Shown here: piece by piece, positions 5,954 to 13,669 of the stretch
Numbering within the stretch: the stretch's first letter is position 1
Layout: the number at the start of each line of letters is the position of its first letter
Origin: a virus
IMG/VR virus record: IMGVR_UViG_3300032435_000058
Location: 1 to 29,021 of that record
Length of the DNA stretch: 29,021 bases
Reading direction: 5' to 3' (one strand)
Program-made: the position numbers and the translations under genes
Notes under the pieces: generated by a model
Databases searched by the model: none
Told to the model about the DNA's origin: nothing
The model's input: only the letters and a program-made list of their open reading frames with translations

Positions 5954-5959
5954 TAGACT
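5954..5959 (+). promoter_or_regulatory. leaderless -10 box (TAGACT)
   Basis: TAGACT lies six bases before the ATG at 5966. A weak -35-like TTCGGC is 17 bp upstream. Confidence 0.45.
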
Positions 5960-5965
5960 CGACCT

Positions 5966-6265
5966 ATGTCCGCTCTCTTCGTCGTCGTCCTGCTTCTCGC
6001 CTGCTGGCGTGTCGCCCGCTTCTTGGCGCTCGACGAGCTGAGCCGTCCGGCCCGCGAATGGCTGATCGGCAAGGTCGGTGAGGAGTCGCAACTCGCTTAC
6101 CTGATCTCGTGCCCGTGGTGCATCTCGTTCTGGTCGAGCATCCCGCTCGTATGGCTGGCGCTCGTCCATCAGGATCAGCTCGCCGCCCAAGTCATCATGT
6201 TGGCGCTCGCCGGTTCGCTCGCCGCCGGACTCGGGCAGACGATTGAGGATCGGCTCGACCGGTGA
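5966..6265 (+). CDS. small membrane protein with CPWC motif (DUF1360-like)
   Basis: A 99-residue protein with an N-terminal membrane segment (LFVVVLLLACWRVARFLA) and two more hydrophobic stretches (FWSSIPLVWLALVH and VIMLALAGSLAAGLG). SCPWCISFW between them is like the conserved Cys motif of DUF1360-type phage membrane proteins, a comparison made from memory. Genes like this are often found between terminase and portal in actinobacteriophages, with unknown role. The end overlaps the next GTG. Confidence 0.7.
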   Translation: MSALFVVVLLLACWRVARFLALDELSRPAREWLIGKVGEESQLAYLISCPWCISFWSSIPLVWLALVHQDQLAAQVIMLALAGSLAAGLGQTIEDRLDR

Positions 6266-6369
6266 GCGATCCGCTGACCTGGACCGACATGCAAATGGTT
6301 TTGTTGGGCGTCAGTATTCTCGCTTTCTGTCTCGCCGTGCTTGTCTGGTCGGAGCGTCGAGAGCGCTGA
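6262..6369 (+). CDS. single-pass membrane miniprotein (35 aa)
   Basis: A GTG start overlaps the upstream stop. The 35-residue product is a short polar N-terminus, one membrane segment (VLLGVSILAFCLAVLVW) and a basic tail (SERRER), giving N-out/C-in topology. It is coupled at both ends to other small membrane-protein genes. Function unknown. Confidence 0.6.
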   Translation: MSDPLTWTDMQMVLLGVSILAFCLAVLVWSERRER

Positions 6370-6587
6370 TGATGTGGAGAAGGATCGCGGCTCTCTGCAT
6401 CGTGGTGCCGTGGCTTCTCGTAAAGCTTGCCCGCAACACATACGTCACCAAAAGTGACCTGCTCGCCGAGCGGGAACGAACCGATCATGCTGTCATCGAA
6501 GAAGCAGAACTGATTGTCGCTGCCGAGGTCCGACGCCGATCCCAAGATCAACACCCCTCACAGGAGTACCCTGACAGTCATGGCTGA
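6369..6587 (+). CDS. small protein with N-terminal hydrophobic segment (72 aa)
   Basis: The ATG overlaps the preceding TGA. The protein begins with a basic end and a hydrophobic stretch (RIAALCIVVPWLLVKLA), followed by a charged helical region (SDLLAERERTDHAVIEEAEL). A membrane-anchored helical protein is likely. It overlaps the portal start by eight bases. No family recognised. Confidence 0.55.
   Translation: MMWRRIAALCIVVPWLLVKLARNTYVTKSDLLAERERTDHAVIEEAELIVAAEVRRRSQDQHPSQEYPDSHG
6567..6572 (+). promoter_or_regulatory. leaderless -10-like box (TACCCT)
   Basis: TACCCT lies seven bases before the portal ATG at 6580. CAGGAG just upstream could instead act as a distant ribosome site, so this call is weaker than others in the set. 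Confidence 0.35.
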
Positions 6588-8490
6588 TCGCTCACCCGCA
6601 CGTTCTACGCCGCACCGGTATTCGCTGGTCGCTGCCGCCGAGGTAATCGCCTCCGCCGATATCTCCCGCCCGTACACGTCTTCGGGCATGATGCTCGAAT
6701 GGCAGGAGCGTGCCTGGGGCTACTATGACCGGGTTGGCGAGTTCCGTTTCGGTGTCGGCTGGTGTTCGAATGCGATGTCGAGAGTGAACCTGACTGCTGC
6801 TGCTCCGCCCAGGCAGGTCGGCGACGAGCCGACAGCGATCGACGTGGAGAGCGACGAGGTGACGCCATCGCAGCGGCGTGCGATTGAGCTGGTCGAGCAG
6901 ATCGCGGGCGGAGCTTCCGGCCAGGGGCAACTGTTGGGCGAGTTCGGTTCGCATCTTTCGATCGCCGGGTTCGGCTGGCTTGTTGCGGAGCCGAGGCTCG
7001 GAGATCCGAACTCCGATTCGTATGAGACGTGGCAGGTGCTGCCGCAGGATGCCCTGAAGTTTGAGGGCACGACCAACCAAAAGATTTTCCTCCGTATCGG
7101 AGACGGCAACAAAAGCGACGCCTGGCGACCGGTACACCCGAACTCGCTGATCGTCAAAGTGTGGCGTAAGCATCCTCGTAAGCCGTGGCAGCCGGACGCC
7201 CCGGTCCGGGCCGTGCTCCCCGTATTGGAGATCATCGAGCTGCTCACCGATCACATTACAGCGTCGGGCCGCTCACGTCTCGCTGGTGCCGGTCTGCTTG
7301 CGATCCCGTCGGAGACAGAGTTTCCGCCACCGCCTCCGGTCGAGGGTGAGACGACCGTTGCCACCGAGCAGGATCGGTTCGACCATTTCGTCGAAGAGTT
7401 GACGAACGCCATGACAACGCCGATCAAGAATCGGCAGTCCGCTGCTGCTGTCGTGCCTTTGCCGATCGCGATCCCCGGCGAGTTCATCGACAAGATCAAA
7501 CACATCTCATTCTCGACGCCGTTCGACGCCCAGGTCCGCGAGCTGATGGAGGATGCGATCAAGCGTCTGGCGCTCGGCCTCGACATGCCGCCCGAGGTGT
7601 TGACCGGCATGTCCGGTGTGAATCATTGGACGGCGTGGCAGGTCGAAGAGACAGCGATCACCCTACACATCGAGCCGAATGCTGAGATCGTCTGCAACGC
7701 TCTGACCGAAGCATGGTTGAAGCCTGCTCTGCGTGCCGAGGGGTTCGATGAGAACGCTGCGATGGTCTGGTATGACACGAGCGACCTGACTTCTCCGCCC
7801 GACAAGTCAGGCTCGGCTGTCGAGGTGTACGACCGCATCCAGCTATCTGCTCAGGCGTTGCGTCGGGAGACTGGATTCACCGAGGATGACAAGCCGAACG
7901 AGGACGAGTTCCGCCAACGGGTTCTGCTCGATGCTGCGAAGGGCGCTCCGGCGCTCGCACCGTCGATGCTGGCGAAAGCTGGCATCCTCGCCGAAGAGAT
8001 CGCCGACGCAGTGGCCGACATCCAGGCTCCCGCATCAGCCCCTATTTCGCCGTCTACGGAGTCGGAAGCCGGATCTGGCCCAGTTAGGTCCGCACCGTCC
8101 CGTGACGGCAGGCCGAGCCAGGTTTCTGCGGCGCTCGATTCGGCGGTCATCATGGCTTGCGATGGCATCGTGGACCGGGCGATGGAGATGGCAGGCAAAC
8201 GTCTCCTCGGAGCGATCGGCCGCAAGACCGGGCACGGTCCACAGGGTGTGGATAAGAAGGGCGATGCCCGCATATTGCATCTCCAATATGATCCGACGGT
8301 GTACGCCGACCTCGACCAGCTACTCACCGGCTCGTTCGATCGGGTCGGAGTCGTCGCCGAATACTTGGGTATCGACGAAGACGCTCTGCTCGCAACATTG
8401 AACGCATACTGCCGTGGCCTGCTGGCTGCCCAACACGAGCACGATCTGATCCGGCTGTCGGCGGCGCTCGGCGCTGACGTAATGGTCTGA
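6580..8490 (+). CDS. portal protein
   Basis: The dodecameric DNA gate at the head vertex. The 636-residue product has the typical actinophage portal N-terminus (SGMMLEWQERAWGYYDRVGEFRFGV shortened here to its pattern: WQ-RAW-YYD--GE-RF) and a central mixed alpha/beta body with KRLALGLDMPPEVLTGM. The helical C-terminal wing and tail is rich in Ala. Position after terminase and before the MuF-like gene is canonical. The ATG at 6580 is preferred to one at 6514 because the latter would extend 74 bases into the preceding gene and lacks the conserved beginning. Confidence 0.9.
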   Translation: MADRSPARSTPHRYSLVAAAEVIASADISRPYTSSGMMLEWQERAWGYYDRVGEFRFGVGWCSNAMSRVNLTAAAPPRQVGDEPTAIDVESDEVTPSQRRAIELVEQIAGGASGQGQLLGEFGSHLSIAGFGWLVAEPRLGDPNSDSYETWQVLPQDALKFEGTTNQKIFLRIGDGNKSDAWRPVHPNSLIVKVWRKHPRKPWQPDAPVRAVLPVLEIIELLTDHITASGRSRLAGAGLLAIPSETEFPPPPPVEGETTVATEQDRFDHFVEELTNAMTTPIKNRQSAAAVVPLPIAIPGEFIDKIKHISFSTPFDAQVRELMEDAIKRLALGLDMPPEVLTGMSGVNHWTAWQVEETAITLHIEPNAEIVCNALTEAWLKPALRAEGFDENAAMVWYDTSDLTSPPDKSGSAVEVYDRIQLSAQALRRETGFTEDDKPNEDEFRQRVLLDAAKGAPALAPSMLAKAGILAEEIADAVADIQAPASAPISPSTESEAGSGPVRSAPSRDGRPSQVSAALDSAVIMACDGIVDRAMEMAGKRLLGAIGRKTGHGPQGVDKKGDARILHLQYDPTVYADLDQLLTGSFDRVGVVAEYLGIDEDALLATLNAYCRGLLAAQHEHDLIRLSAALGADVMV

Positions 8491-8492
8491 CG

Positions 8493-9338
8493 ATGGCGAC
8501 TCCGCCACCACTCAAAGCTGACGAGAATGGCTTCGTCTCCGAAGCCGACTTCGAGGAGTGGATCGTTTCTTGGGAGGTCGAGTCGGCCCGCCTGATGGGC
8601 GACGCCGCAGCGAAGATCGCCGAGGAGCATCTCAACATGTACGTCGAGACTTTGGTGGCGGCGGGCGACCCTGCTGTTTTCGATGCGATGACAGCCGAGT
8701 GGCAGGTAGCTGTCGATGAGTTCTTGGCGCTCGGTGTGAAGCCGCTGTATTTGCAAGGTTCGATTGGTGCCCAGTTGGGTGCGCCGTTGATGCCGGTCGA
8801 TCTGCTGGCGACATGGACCCAGGTCGTGAATGTGAACGCAGCGAACTATGTGATGACGGCCAGCAACCGGATCGTTGGTGCGTCGTCGTCGATCTGGTCG
8901 CAGGTCCAATTTGCTGCCGAGCAGTCGATCTCATCTGGCGTCGAGATTCCGAAGCTCCGCAAGGAGGTCGAGAACATCACTGGGTATGCGCGTGGCCGGG
9001 CACAGGCGATCGCTCGCACCGAGGTGATGGGCGCATACAATGGTGGCGACATGGATGGCGCTCGGGCGCTCGGCGCTTACGGCCCTGTGGAGAAGTCTTG
9101 GTTGGCGACGGGTGGGCCGCGTACTCGTGAGAGCCACGCCGAGGCTGACGGGCAGACTGTGTTGATGGAGGAGTCGTTCATCGTGGGTGGTGTGGCGATG
9201 GATCGCCCGCTCGATCCGTCTGGCCCTGCGGAGGAGGTCGTGAATTGTCGGTGCGTGATGCAAATGTTTTTCGTGGGCGACACTCGGCCGGATGGGACGA
9301 CGATCGAGGCGGCGACCGAAGAGGCTCCACCAGAATAG
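8493..9338 (+). CDS. MuF-like minor capsid / head morphogenesis protein
   Basis: 281 residues with the Mu gpF-type C-terminal domain. Visible are RAQAIARTEVMGAYNGGD (about 168-185), KSWLATGGPRTRESHAEADG (about 203-222), a hydrophobic GG segment, and DPSGPAEEVVNCRCVMQMFF near the end, where the paired Cys residues are characteristic. The N-terminal half is helical. Such proteins are injected or line the head near the portal. It ends in PPE just where the promoter repeat at 9330 begins. Confidence 0.9.
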   Translation: MATPPPLKADENGFVSEADFEEWIVSWEVESARLMGDAAAKIAEEHLNMYVETLVAAGDPAVFDAMTAEWQVAVDEFLALGVKPLYLQGSIGAQLGAPLMPVDLLATWTQVVNVNAANYVMTASNRIVGASSSIWSQVQFAAEQSISSGVEIPKLRKEVENITGYARGRAQAIARTEVMGAYNGGDMDGARALGAYGPVEKSWLATGGPRTRESHAEADGQTVLMEESFIVGGVAMDRPLDPSGPAEEVVNCRCVMQMFFVGDTRPDGTTIEAATEEAPPE

Positions 9339-9377
9339 TTTCGGGTTGAGGGTTGACGACCCGACTCGGGTCGGATA
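9330..9377 (+). repeat. 48-bp promoter-containing repeat, copy 2
   Basis: This matches 1673-1720. Here the first nine bases are the natural end of the MuF-like gene (Pro-Glu-stop), whereas in copy 1 they end an 11-codon frame that looks like a scar. Confidence 0.9.
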
Positions 9378-9388
9378 AGATGATTGAC
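9353..9388 (+). promoter_or_regulatory. sigma70-type promoter with palindromic operator (copy 2)
   Basis: TTGACG (9353-9358) and TAAGAT (9376-9381) are 17 bp apart. The spacer contains the same perfect palindrome, CGACCCGACTCGGGTCG, at 9357-9373. Seven bases separate the -10 box from ATG 9389, giving a leaderless mRNA. The -10 box is closer to consensus than in copy 1. Confidence 0.8.
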
Positions 9389-9646
9389 ATGACCGACACG
9401 ACAACCTTCCCCATCTCGACCTCCACGACGACCGGCACCGACGCCGAGACTGGCCGACGGTGGGCCGAGTTCCGAGTCCTCGCAAACGGCAACTACATCG
9501 GCCAGGCAATCGAGATCACGGCGGGCGGCTGCTGGGCCTCCTTCGGTCACGGTGACCGCCCGGCCGGAACCTTCACCACGAAGACCGACGCCAGCCTCAA
9601 GCTCGCCGCCGACTACGCCGCCATGATGGCCACCCGGCCCTTCTGA
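9389..9646 (+). CDS. hypothetical cassette protein (85 aa)
   Basis: The ATG at 9389 fits the transcription start predicted from the promoter; an in-frame ATG at 9380 overlaps the -10 box and a TTG at 9353 is the -35 box itself. The protein is Thr-rich at the N-terminus and then beta-rich (WAEFRVLANGNYIGQAIEIT, CWASFGHGDRPAGTF), ending in a helix. Family unknown. It is the first gene of an independently controlled two-gene insert between head genes. Confidence 0.7.
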   Translation: MTDTTTFPISTSTTTGTDAETGRRWAEFRVLANGNYIGQAIEITAGGCWASFGHGDRPAGTFTTKTDASLKLAADYAAMMATRPF

Positions 9647-9693
9647 TGCCCCTCGCCTCCCGAACCTCGAACCCGACCAGAAAAGAGAATGCG

Positions 9694-10155
9694 ATGACAA
9701 CCTCCACGACCCTCCGATCCGAAGCCGCCCGGCATGAGCAGGACGCCGCCGACAGCTTCGACCGCTGCGACACCGACGGCTTCGTCAGCCAATGGGCGTC
9801 CGGCTGCATGGCAGCCAAGAAGCGCCTCGCCGCTGCCATCGCCGACCGGGGTGGAGTCGCTGAGTTCCCGGCGCTCTTCGATCTCGACGGCAACCTGGTC
9901 GCCGCCAAGCTGATCGACGGCAAATACGGGATGGTCTGGGGCATCCTCGCCTCCGACGATCCGGCGAGCGACATCACCGAATGGGTGACGGCATTCCCGG
10001 TGCGTGAGTCCACGATGGCGAAGAAGGGCTACGCCGAGGGCATGGTCCTCGCACCGGCCTACGCCGACCTCCGAGGTGCCAACGCCTGCAACGTCACCGC
10101 CCGCTCCATCCGCACCGACGGCGGATTCTCCCGCAACGTCGAGATCGTCGCCTGA
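9694..10155 (+). CDS. conserved actinobacterial mobile-element protein, function unknown (153 aa)
   Basis: The N-terminal pattern SEAARHEQDAADSFDRCDTD, continuing GFVSQWASG, and the later FPALFDLDGNLVAAKLIDGK are, from memory, typical of hypothetical proteins found on actinobacterial prophages and plasmids. The N-terminus is helical and the C-terminus mixed alpha/beta. The ATG at 9694 has a purine-rich AAAAGAGAA upstream; an in-frame ATG at 9646 that overlaps the upstream stop is the alternative. It is second in the operator-controlled cassette and is followed by a strong terminator. Confidence 0.7.
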   Translation: MTTSTTLRSEAARHEQDAADSFDRCDTDGFVSQWASGCMAAKKRLAAAIADRGGVAEFPALFDLDGNLVAAKLIDGKYGMVWGILASDDPASDITEWVTAFPVRESTMAKKGYAEGMVLAPAYADLRGANACNVTARSIRTDGGFSRNVEIVA

Positions 10156-10173
10156 GTCGATCAGCCAGTCAGC

Positions 10174-10210
10174 GAGCGCCCCGACCGGAACATGGGTCGG
10201 GGCGCTCTTT
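10174..10210 (+). terminator. rho-independent terminator of the moron-like cassette
   Basis: A perfect 13-bp GC-rich stem, GAGCGCCCCGACC (10174-10186) with its complement at 10195-10207, has an 8-nt loop and is followed by TTTGCGTT. It closes the cassette and separates it from the protease gene. Confidence 0.9.
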
Positions 10211-10273
10211 GCGTTCCGGGACACCCACCGGGTTCGAGCATGACGGTCCACCTCCGATCGGCCCGTATGGGTC

Positions 10274-10279
10274 TACGCT
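10274..10279 (+). promoter_or_regulatory. leaderless -10 box (TACGCT)
   Basis: TACGCT lies six bases before ATG 10286 and directly follows the terminator region, so the protease/capsid operon needs its own start of transcription here. No convincing -35 box. Confidence 0.5.
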
Positions 10280-10285
10280 GTCCGT

Positions 10286-11668
10286 ATGAGGCTCGCACTC
10301 GAAGACAACAAGGTCACACTCGCCGAAGATGACGCTCTCCTGGAGGACTCGCTCGACGACATGGAAGACGCGCTCGACGACGTGGCGGTGGCCGACGACC
10401 TCGAACCGGACGACAGCTTCGACGGCCGAACCAAATGGATTCTGCTCGTCGAGGGCATCGAGACAGGCGACAAACGACTCTTCGAAGAAGGCGCGATCAC
10501 ATGGCGAGATCTCCCGCTCCCGCTCATGGCGACCGACATGACCGGCAACGGCCACGACGGCGCACAGCTCGTCGGCCGGTTCGTCGAGATCTACCGTGAG
10601 GGCAACCAGGTCATCGGCGTGTCCGAGCCGATCGACTCCGACGACGACAACGTGCTCCGACTCCAGAGGCTCATCGACAGCGGCGACCTCAAAGGAATCT
10701 CTGTGGACCTCGACAACATCGAAGGCTCGATGATCGTCGAAGAGATGCCCGACCCGACCGAGAACGAAGACGGCACAATCGGCATTGATATGTCGATGCC
10801 GAAGATCCGTATCTCCGCCGCCCGCATCATGGGTGCGACCGGCGTCCCGTTCCCGGCGTTCGCCGAGGCCCACCAGATCCAAGCCAGCCTCATCGCCGGA
10901 GCGATGTCGCTCGACACCCTCCAGACCGCAGACGTGGCCCTCATCAATGCGCCAGTCCGACCGCCGCTCCACTGGTTCGATGACCCTGGCTTCGTGGGCC
11001 CGACGCCGATGGATGTCGAGTCCGACGGATACATCCGAGGCCACGTCGCTCTCTGGGCGTCATGCCATCGCGGCTTCGATTCCTGCACCCCTCCGCCTCG
11101 CGCCCCATCCGGCAACTACGAGCACTTCCACACCGGCCAGATCATCACGGCCGACGGCTCGAAGATCGGCGTCGGCAACATCACCGTCGATTCCGGTCAC
11201 GCCGACATCAGAGCGAATGCCAACCTCGCCAAAGAGCACTACGACAACACCGGCTGGATCGGTGCCGACGTGCGTTGCGGCGAGGACAGCTTCGGTATCT
11301 GGATGGCCGGTGCGATCCGCTCCGACATCAGCCCTGAGATGTTGCGGGCGCTGATGGCAACCGACGTTTCTGGGGACTGGAGGTCGATCAACGGACGCTT
11401 ACGACTGATCGGGCTGGCCTCGATTCCGGTGCCCGGTTTCGTCAAGACTCAGGTCGCCTCGGGTGAGCTTCTTGCGATGGTCGCCTCGATCCCGGTGTGC
11501 GCCGCCGACCTCGACCCGATCGACCTACGAATAGCAGACAGGATCGCCCTCTCAGTAGGCCGTACACGAGAGCAAATCATGGCAGATCGAGATCGTGTCG
11601 CATACGGCATCGGACGCCACCCAGCGCAGCAGAGAGCTGCCCTGGCAAACCGGATTCATGGCAAGTAG
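10286..11668 (+). CDS. capsid maturation protease
   Basis: This 460-residue protein lies just before the major capsid gene. It starts with a strongly acidic segment (residues 15-50, many Asp/Glu), then an HK97-type prohead protease-like domain. The C-terminal half shows features I associate with actinophage maturation proteases: HFHTGQI, then SGHADIRANANLAKEHYDNTG (near 304-324, quoted in part), GEDSFGIWMAGAIR and SGDWRSINGRLRLIGLASI. The expected role is cleavage of capsid scaffold or delta domains during head maturation. The catalytic Ser/His set cannot be fixed by eye. Confidence 0.8.
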   Translation: MRLALEDNKVTLAEDDALLEDSLDDMEDALDDVAVADDLEPDDSFDGRTKWILLVEGIETGDKRLFEEGAITWRDLPLPLMATDMTGNGHDGAQLVGRFVEIYREGNQVIGVSEPIDSDDDNVLRLQRLIDSGDLKGISVDLDNIEGSMIVEEMPDPTENEDGTIGIDMSMPKIRISAARIMGATGVPFPAFAEAHQIQASLIAGAMSLDTLQTADVALINAPVRPPLHWFDDPGFVGPTPMDVESDGYIRGHVALWASCHRGFDSCTPPPRAPSGNYEHFHTGQIITADGSKIGVGNITVDSGHADIRANANLAKEHYDNTGWIGADVRCGEDSFGIWMAGAIRSDISPEMLRALMATDVSGDWRSINGRLRLIGLASIPVPGFVKTQVASGELLAMVASIPVCAADLDPIDLRIADRIALSVGRTREQIMADRDRVAYGIGRHPAQQRAALANRIHGK

Positions 11669-11710
11669 CAGCTCATGGCATGAGGCGGCTCCGTTCGGAG
11701 AGGTCAGCCC

Positions 11711-11866
11711 GTGAGGCTTGACGCACAGCAGGCACGCGCTGCCTCGACGCAAGTGATCCACGAAGTCTTTCGAGATGACGTTTCGACCGGTCGCCGTTTC
11801 ACTTCCCTGCCAGCAGCACAACGCTACGCACACTCGGTCGGTGGCACCATTCGCCCGCTGGCTTGA
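11711..11866 (+). CDS. small unidentified protein (51 aa, GTG start)
   Basis: In the 322-bp gap between protease and capsid genes, a GTG at 11711 has GGAGAGG seven bases upstream, one of the best ribosome sites in the window. It opens a 51-residue frame with normal amino-acid composition (helical start RLDAQQARAASTQVIHEVF, then TSLPAAQRYAHSVGG). Function unknown; a small head-assembly factor is a guess from position. Confidence 0.55.
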   Translation: MRLDAQQARAASTQVIHEVFRDDVSTGRRFTSLPAAQRYAHSVGGTIRPLA

Positions 11867-11990
11867 CACGTCTGCTACAGTTACAACTGATCCGCCCCAC
11901 CGGTATGACCGGTAGCGGTGCGAACATGGGTATGACCCTGGCGCATGATGATTCCTCAATCTCATACACCCCGCCCAGGAGGCACCCAAA
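11867..11990 (+). other. leader region of the major capsid gene
   Basis: This 124-bp stretch has no gene. It holds AGGAGG (11977-11982) eight bases before the capsid ATG, the strongest ribosome site seen here, and two ACCGGT copies three bases apart near 11898-11912. TTGACA at 11863-11868 would suit a -35 box, but no -10 box stands at the right distance. Confidence 0.5.
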
Positions 11991-13577
11991 ATGGACACCA
12001 ATCTTCCCGAATCCTTCGACGGCATCACCGATGCTGAGCTTGACGCAATGGAAGCGTCGATCATCGAAGAGTTCGACGCAAAGTACGACAACGACACCCC
12101 GGCACCAGTCGCCGACCTGACCGAGATCGCCGAGGCACTCGATGCCGTGCGCTCCGAGCAGGCTGCCCGCACCGAGCAGGCTGACGCCGACTCCGAGGCG
12201 CGCGCTGCTCTCGGTGACCGGGTTCGCCCAGTCGCCGAAGAAGATGTCTTCGAGGAGATCGTCGCCGAAGTCGTCGAAGAGATCGAAGTTGCCGAAGAGC
12301 TGGAGTTGGTCACCGCCAGCCTCAAGCCGAAGGCACCGTCCGCTCGCCGCATGGCGACTCGCGACGTGACTCCTCCCGCTGCCGAAGCGAAGCAGATGAC
12401 AACGATCACTGCCGCTGCCGACATCCCTGGAATCACTTCCGGCTCGCAGCTCGACCGCATGGGACTGGCACGAGCATTCGCTGCCCGTTCCCGTGGCCTC
12501 GCTGACCACTCGCCTCGTGTGGGTGTCGCAACCGTGGACACCGGAATCCCCGAAGAGCACTTCGTGCGTGACGGTGGAGACTCCGCCTCGCAGGTCATGG
12601 AAGCGGTCGTCGCTTCCTCGCTCCGTGGCAAAGATGCCCAGTCCCTCGTCGCTTCGGGTGGCTTCTGCACCCCGTCGGAGAACATGTACGAGCTGTTCAG
12701 CATCGAAAGCCGTGACGGTCTTCTCGACCTCCCGACGATGGGCGTGTCACGCGGTGGCATCAACATCCCGAGTTACATCGGCTTGTCCGATGTTTCTTCG
12801 GCGCTGTGGACCTGGACGGAGGCGACCGACATCACGCCGGGCGCATCGGTCAAGGCTTGCCTGCAAGTTCCGTGCCCGACCTGGACTGACTACCGGCTCA
12901 TCGCCGAGGGTCTGTGCTTGACGGCTGGCAACTTCATGGACAAGAGCTACCCCGAGATGCTGGCCCGCACGACGGACCTCGCGATGACCGCCCACATGCA
13001 CCGTGTGTCGGCAGCTCATCTCGCAGCCATCGTCGCCGGGGCAACCGCGGTCACCGTGACCTCGCTCCCGACCGACGCCGCTGGCGACATCCTGAGCGCC
13101 GTAGACCTTCAAGTCGCTGACTACCGGAGCACCTTCACGATGTCTCCGAACGCAGTGCTCGAAGCGGTCTTCCCGACCTGGGTTCGTGGAGCAATCCGCT
13201 CCACCCTCGCAGCCCGTGCAGGCATCGGATACTTCGATGTCAGCGACGAGGACATCACCCGGTTCTTCACGATCCGCGGTGTGCGTCCTCAGTTCGTGAC
13301 CGGACAAGATCCGATCACGACCGGCACAGCGCTCACGGCATGGCCGACGACGACCACCTTCCTGCTGTTCCCGGCAGGCGGCTACGTCGCAGGCGACGGC
13401 GGCACGATCGACCTCGGTGTCGTTCGTGACTCGACGCTCAACGCAACCAACGACTTCACGTTGGCTTGGACGGAGCAGTTCATGCTGACCGCCCAGCGTG
13501 GTCCTGCTGCACGCAACGTCACCGTCTCGACGGTTGTTGACGGGCAGACCGGCGGACCTGAGTTCGTCGGAGCCTGA
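11991..13577 (+). CDS. major capsid protein (HK97-fold) with acidic N-terminal scaffold-like region
   Basis: The 528-residue protein has an acidic helical N-terminus (about 1-115, rich in Glu/Asp) like a fused scaffold or delta domain, then the capsid body. Recognisable parts are IPSYIGLSDVSSALWTW, the Cys-containing PCPTWTDYRLIAEGLCLTAG with FMDKSYPEMLARTTDLAM, and GYFDVSDEDITRFFTIRG, which I associate with actinophage capsids. It follows the protease, has AGGAGG before the start, and is closed by its own terminator, all expected for the most abundant structural protein. The N-terminal part is probably removed by the protease. Confidence 0.85.
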   Translation: MDTNLPESFDGITDAELDAMEASIIEEFDAKYDNDTPAPVADLTEIAEALDAVRSEQAARTEQADADSEARAALGDRVRPVAEEDVFEEIVAEVVEEIEVAEELELVTASLKPKAPSARRMATRDVTPPAAEAKQMTTITAAADIPGITSGSQLDRMGLARAFAARSRGLADHSPRVGVATVDTGIPEEHFVRDGGDSASQVMEAVVASSLRGKDAQSLVASGGFCTPSENMYELFSIESRDGLLDLPTMGVSRGGINIPSYIGLSDVSSALWTWTEATDITPGASVKACLQVPCPTWTDYRLIAEGLCLTAGNFMDKSYPEMLARTTDLAMTAHMHRVSAAHLAAIVAGATAVTVTSLPTDAAGDILSAVDLQVADYRSTFTMSPNAVLEAVFPTWVRGAIRSTLAARAGIGYFDVSDEDITRFFTIRGVRPQFVTGQDPITTGTALTAWPTTTTFLLFPAGGYVAGDGGTIDLGVVRDSTLNATNDFTLAWTEQFMLTAQRGPAARNVTVSTVVDGQTGGPEFVGA

Positions 13578-13588
13578 GTAAGTTTCTG

Positions 13589-13633
13589 AGGATCGACGCA
13601 ACCTTCTCCCCTGGGGGTTGCGTCGGTCCTTTG
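13589..13633 (+). terminator. terminator after the major capsid gene
   Basis: A stem of 15 bp with one G-U pair (13589-13603 with 13616-13630) and a 12-nt loop is followed by TTGGTT. It lies 12 bases after the capsid stop. Partial read-through would give high capsid and lower downstream expression. Confidence 0.85.
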
Positions 13634-13669
13634 GTTCGGTTCAACTAACACGAGATCAAAGAGGCAACA

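Noticed and set aside
11863-11891. TTGACA before the capsid gene as a promoter
   Set aside because: The possible -10 boxes TACAGT and TACAAC stand 7 and 13 bp away and nothing TANNNT-like stands at 16-18 bp. It also overlaps the stop of the small gene at 11711.
11552-12766. Reverse-strand frame of 404 codons, with others at 7851-8909, 12747-13601 and 13850-14911
   Set aside because: All lie opposite well-supported head genes and are rich in Ser/Arg/Ala as expected of shadows.
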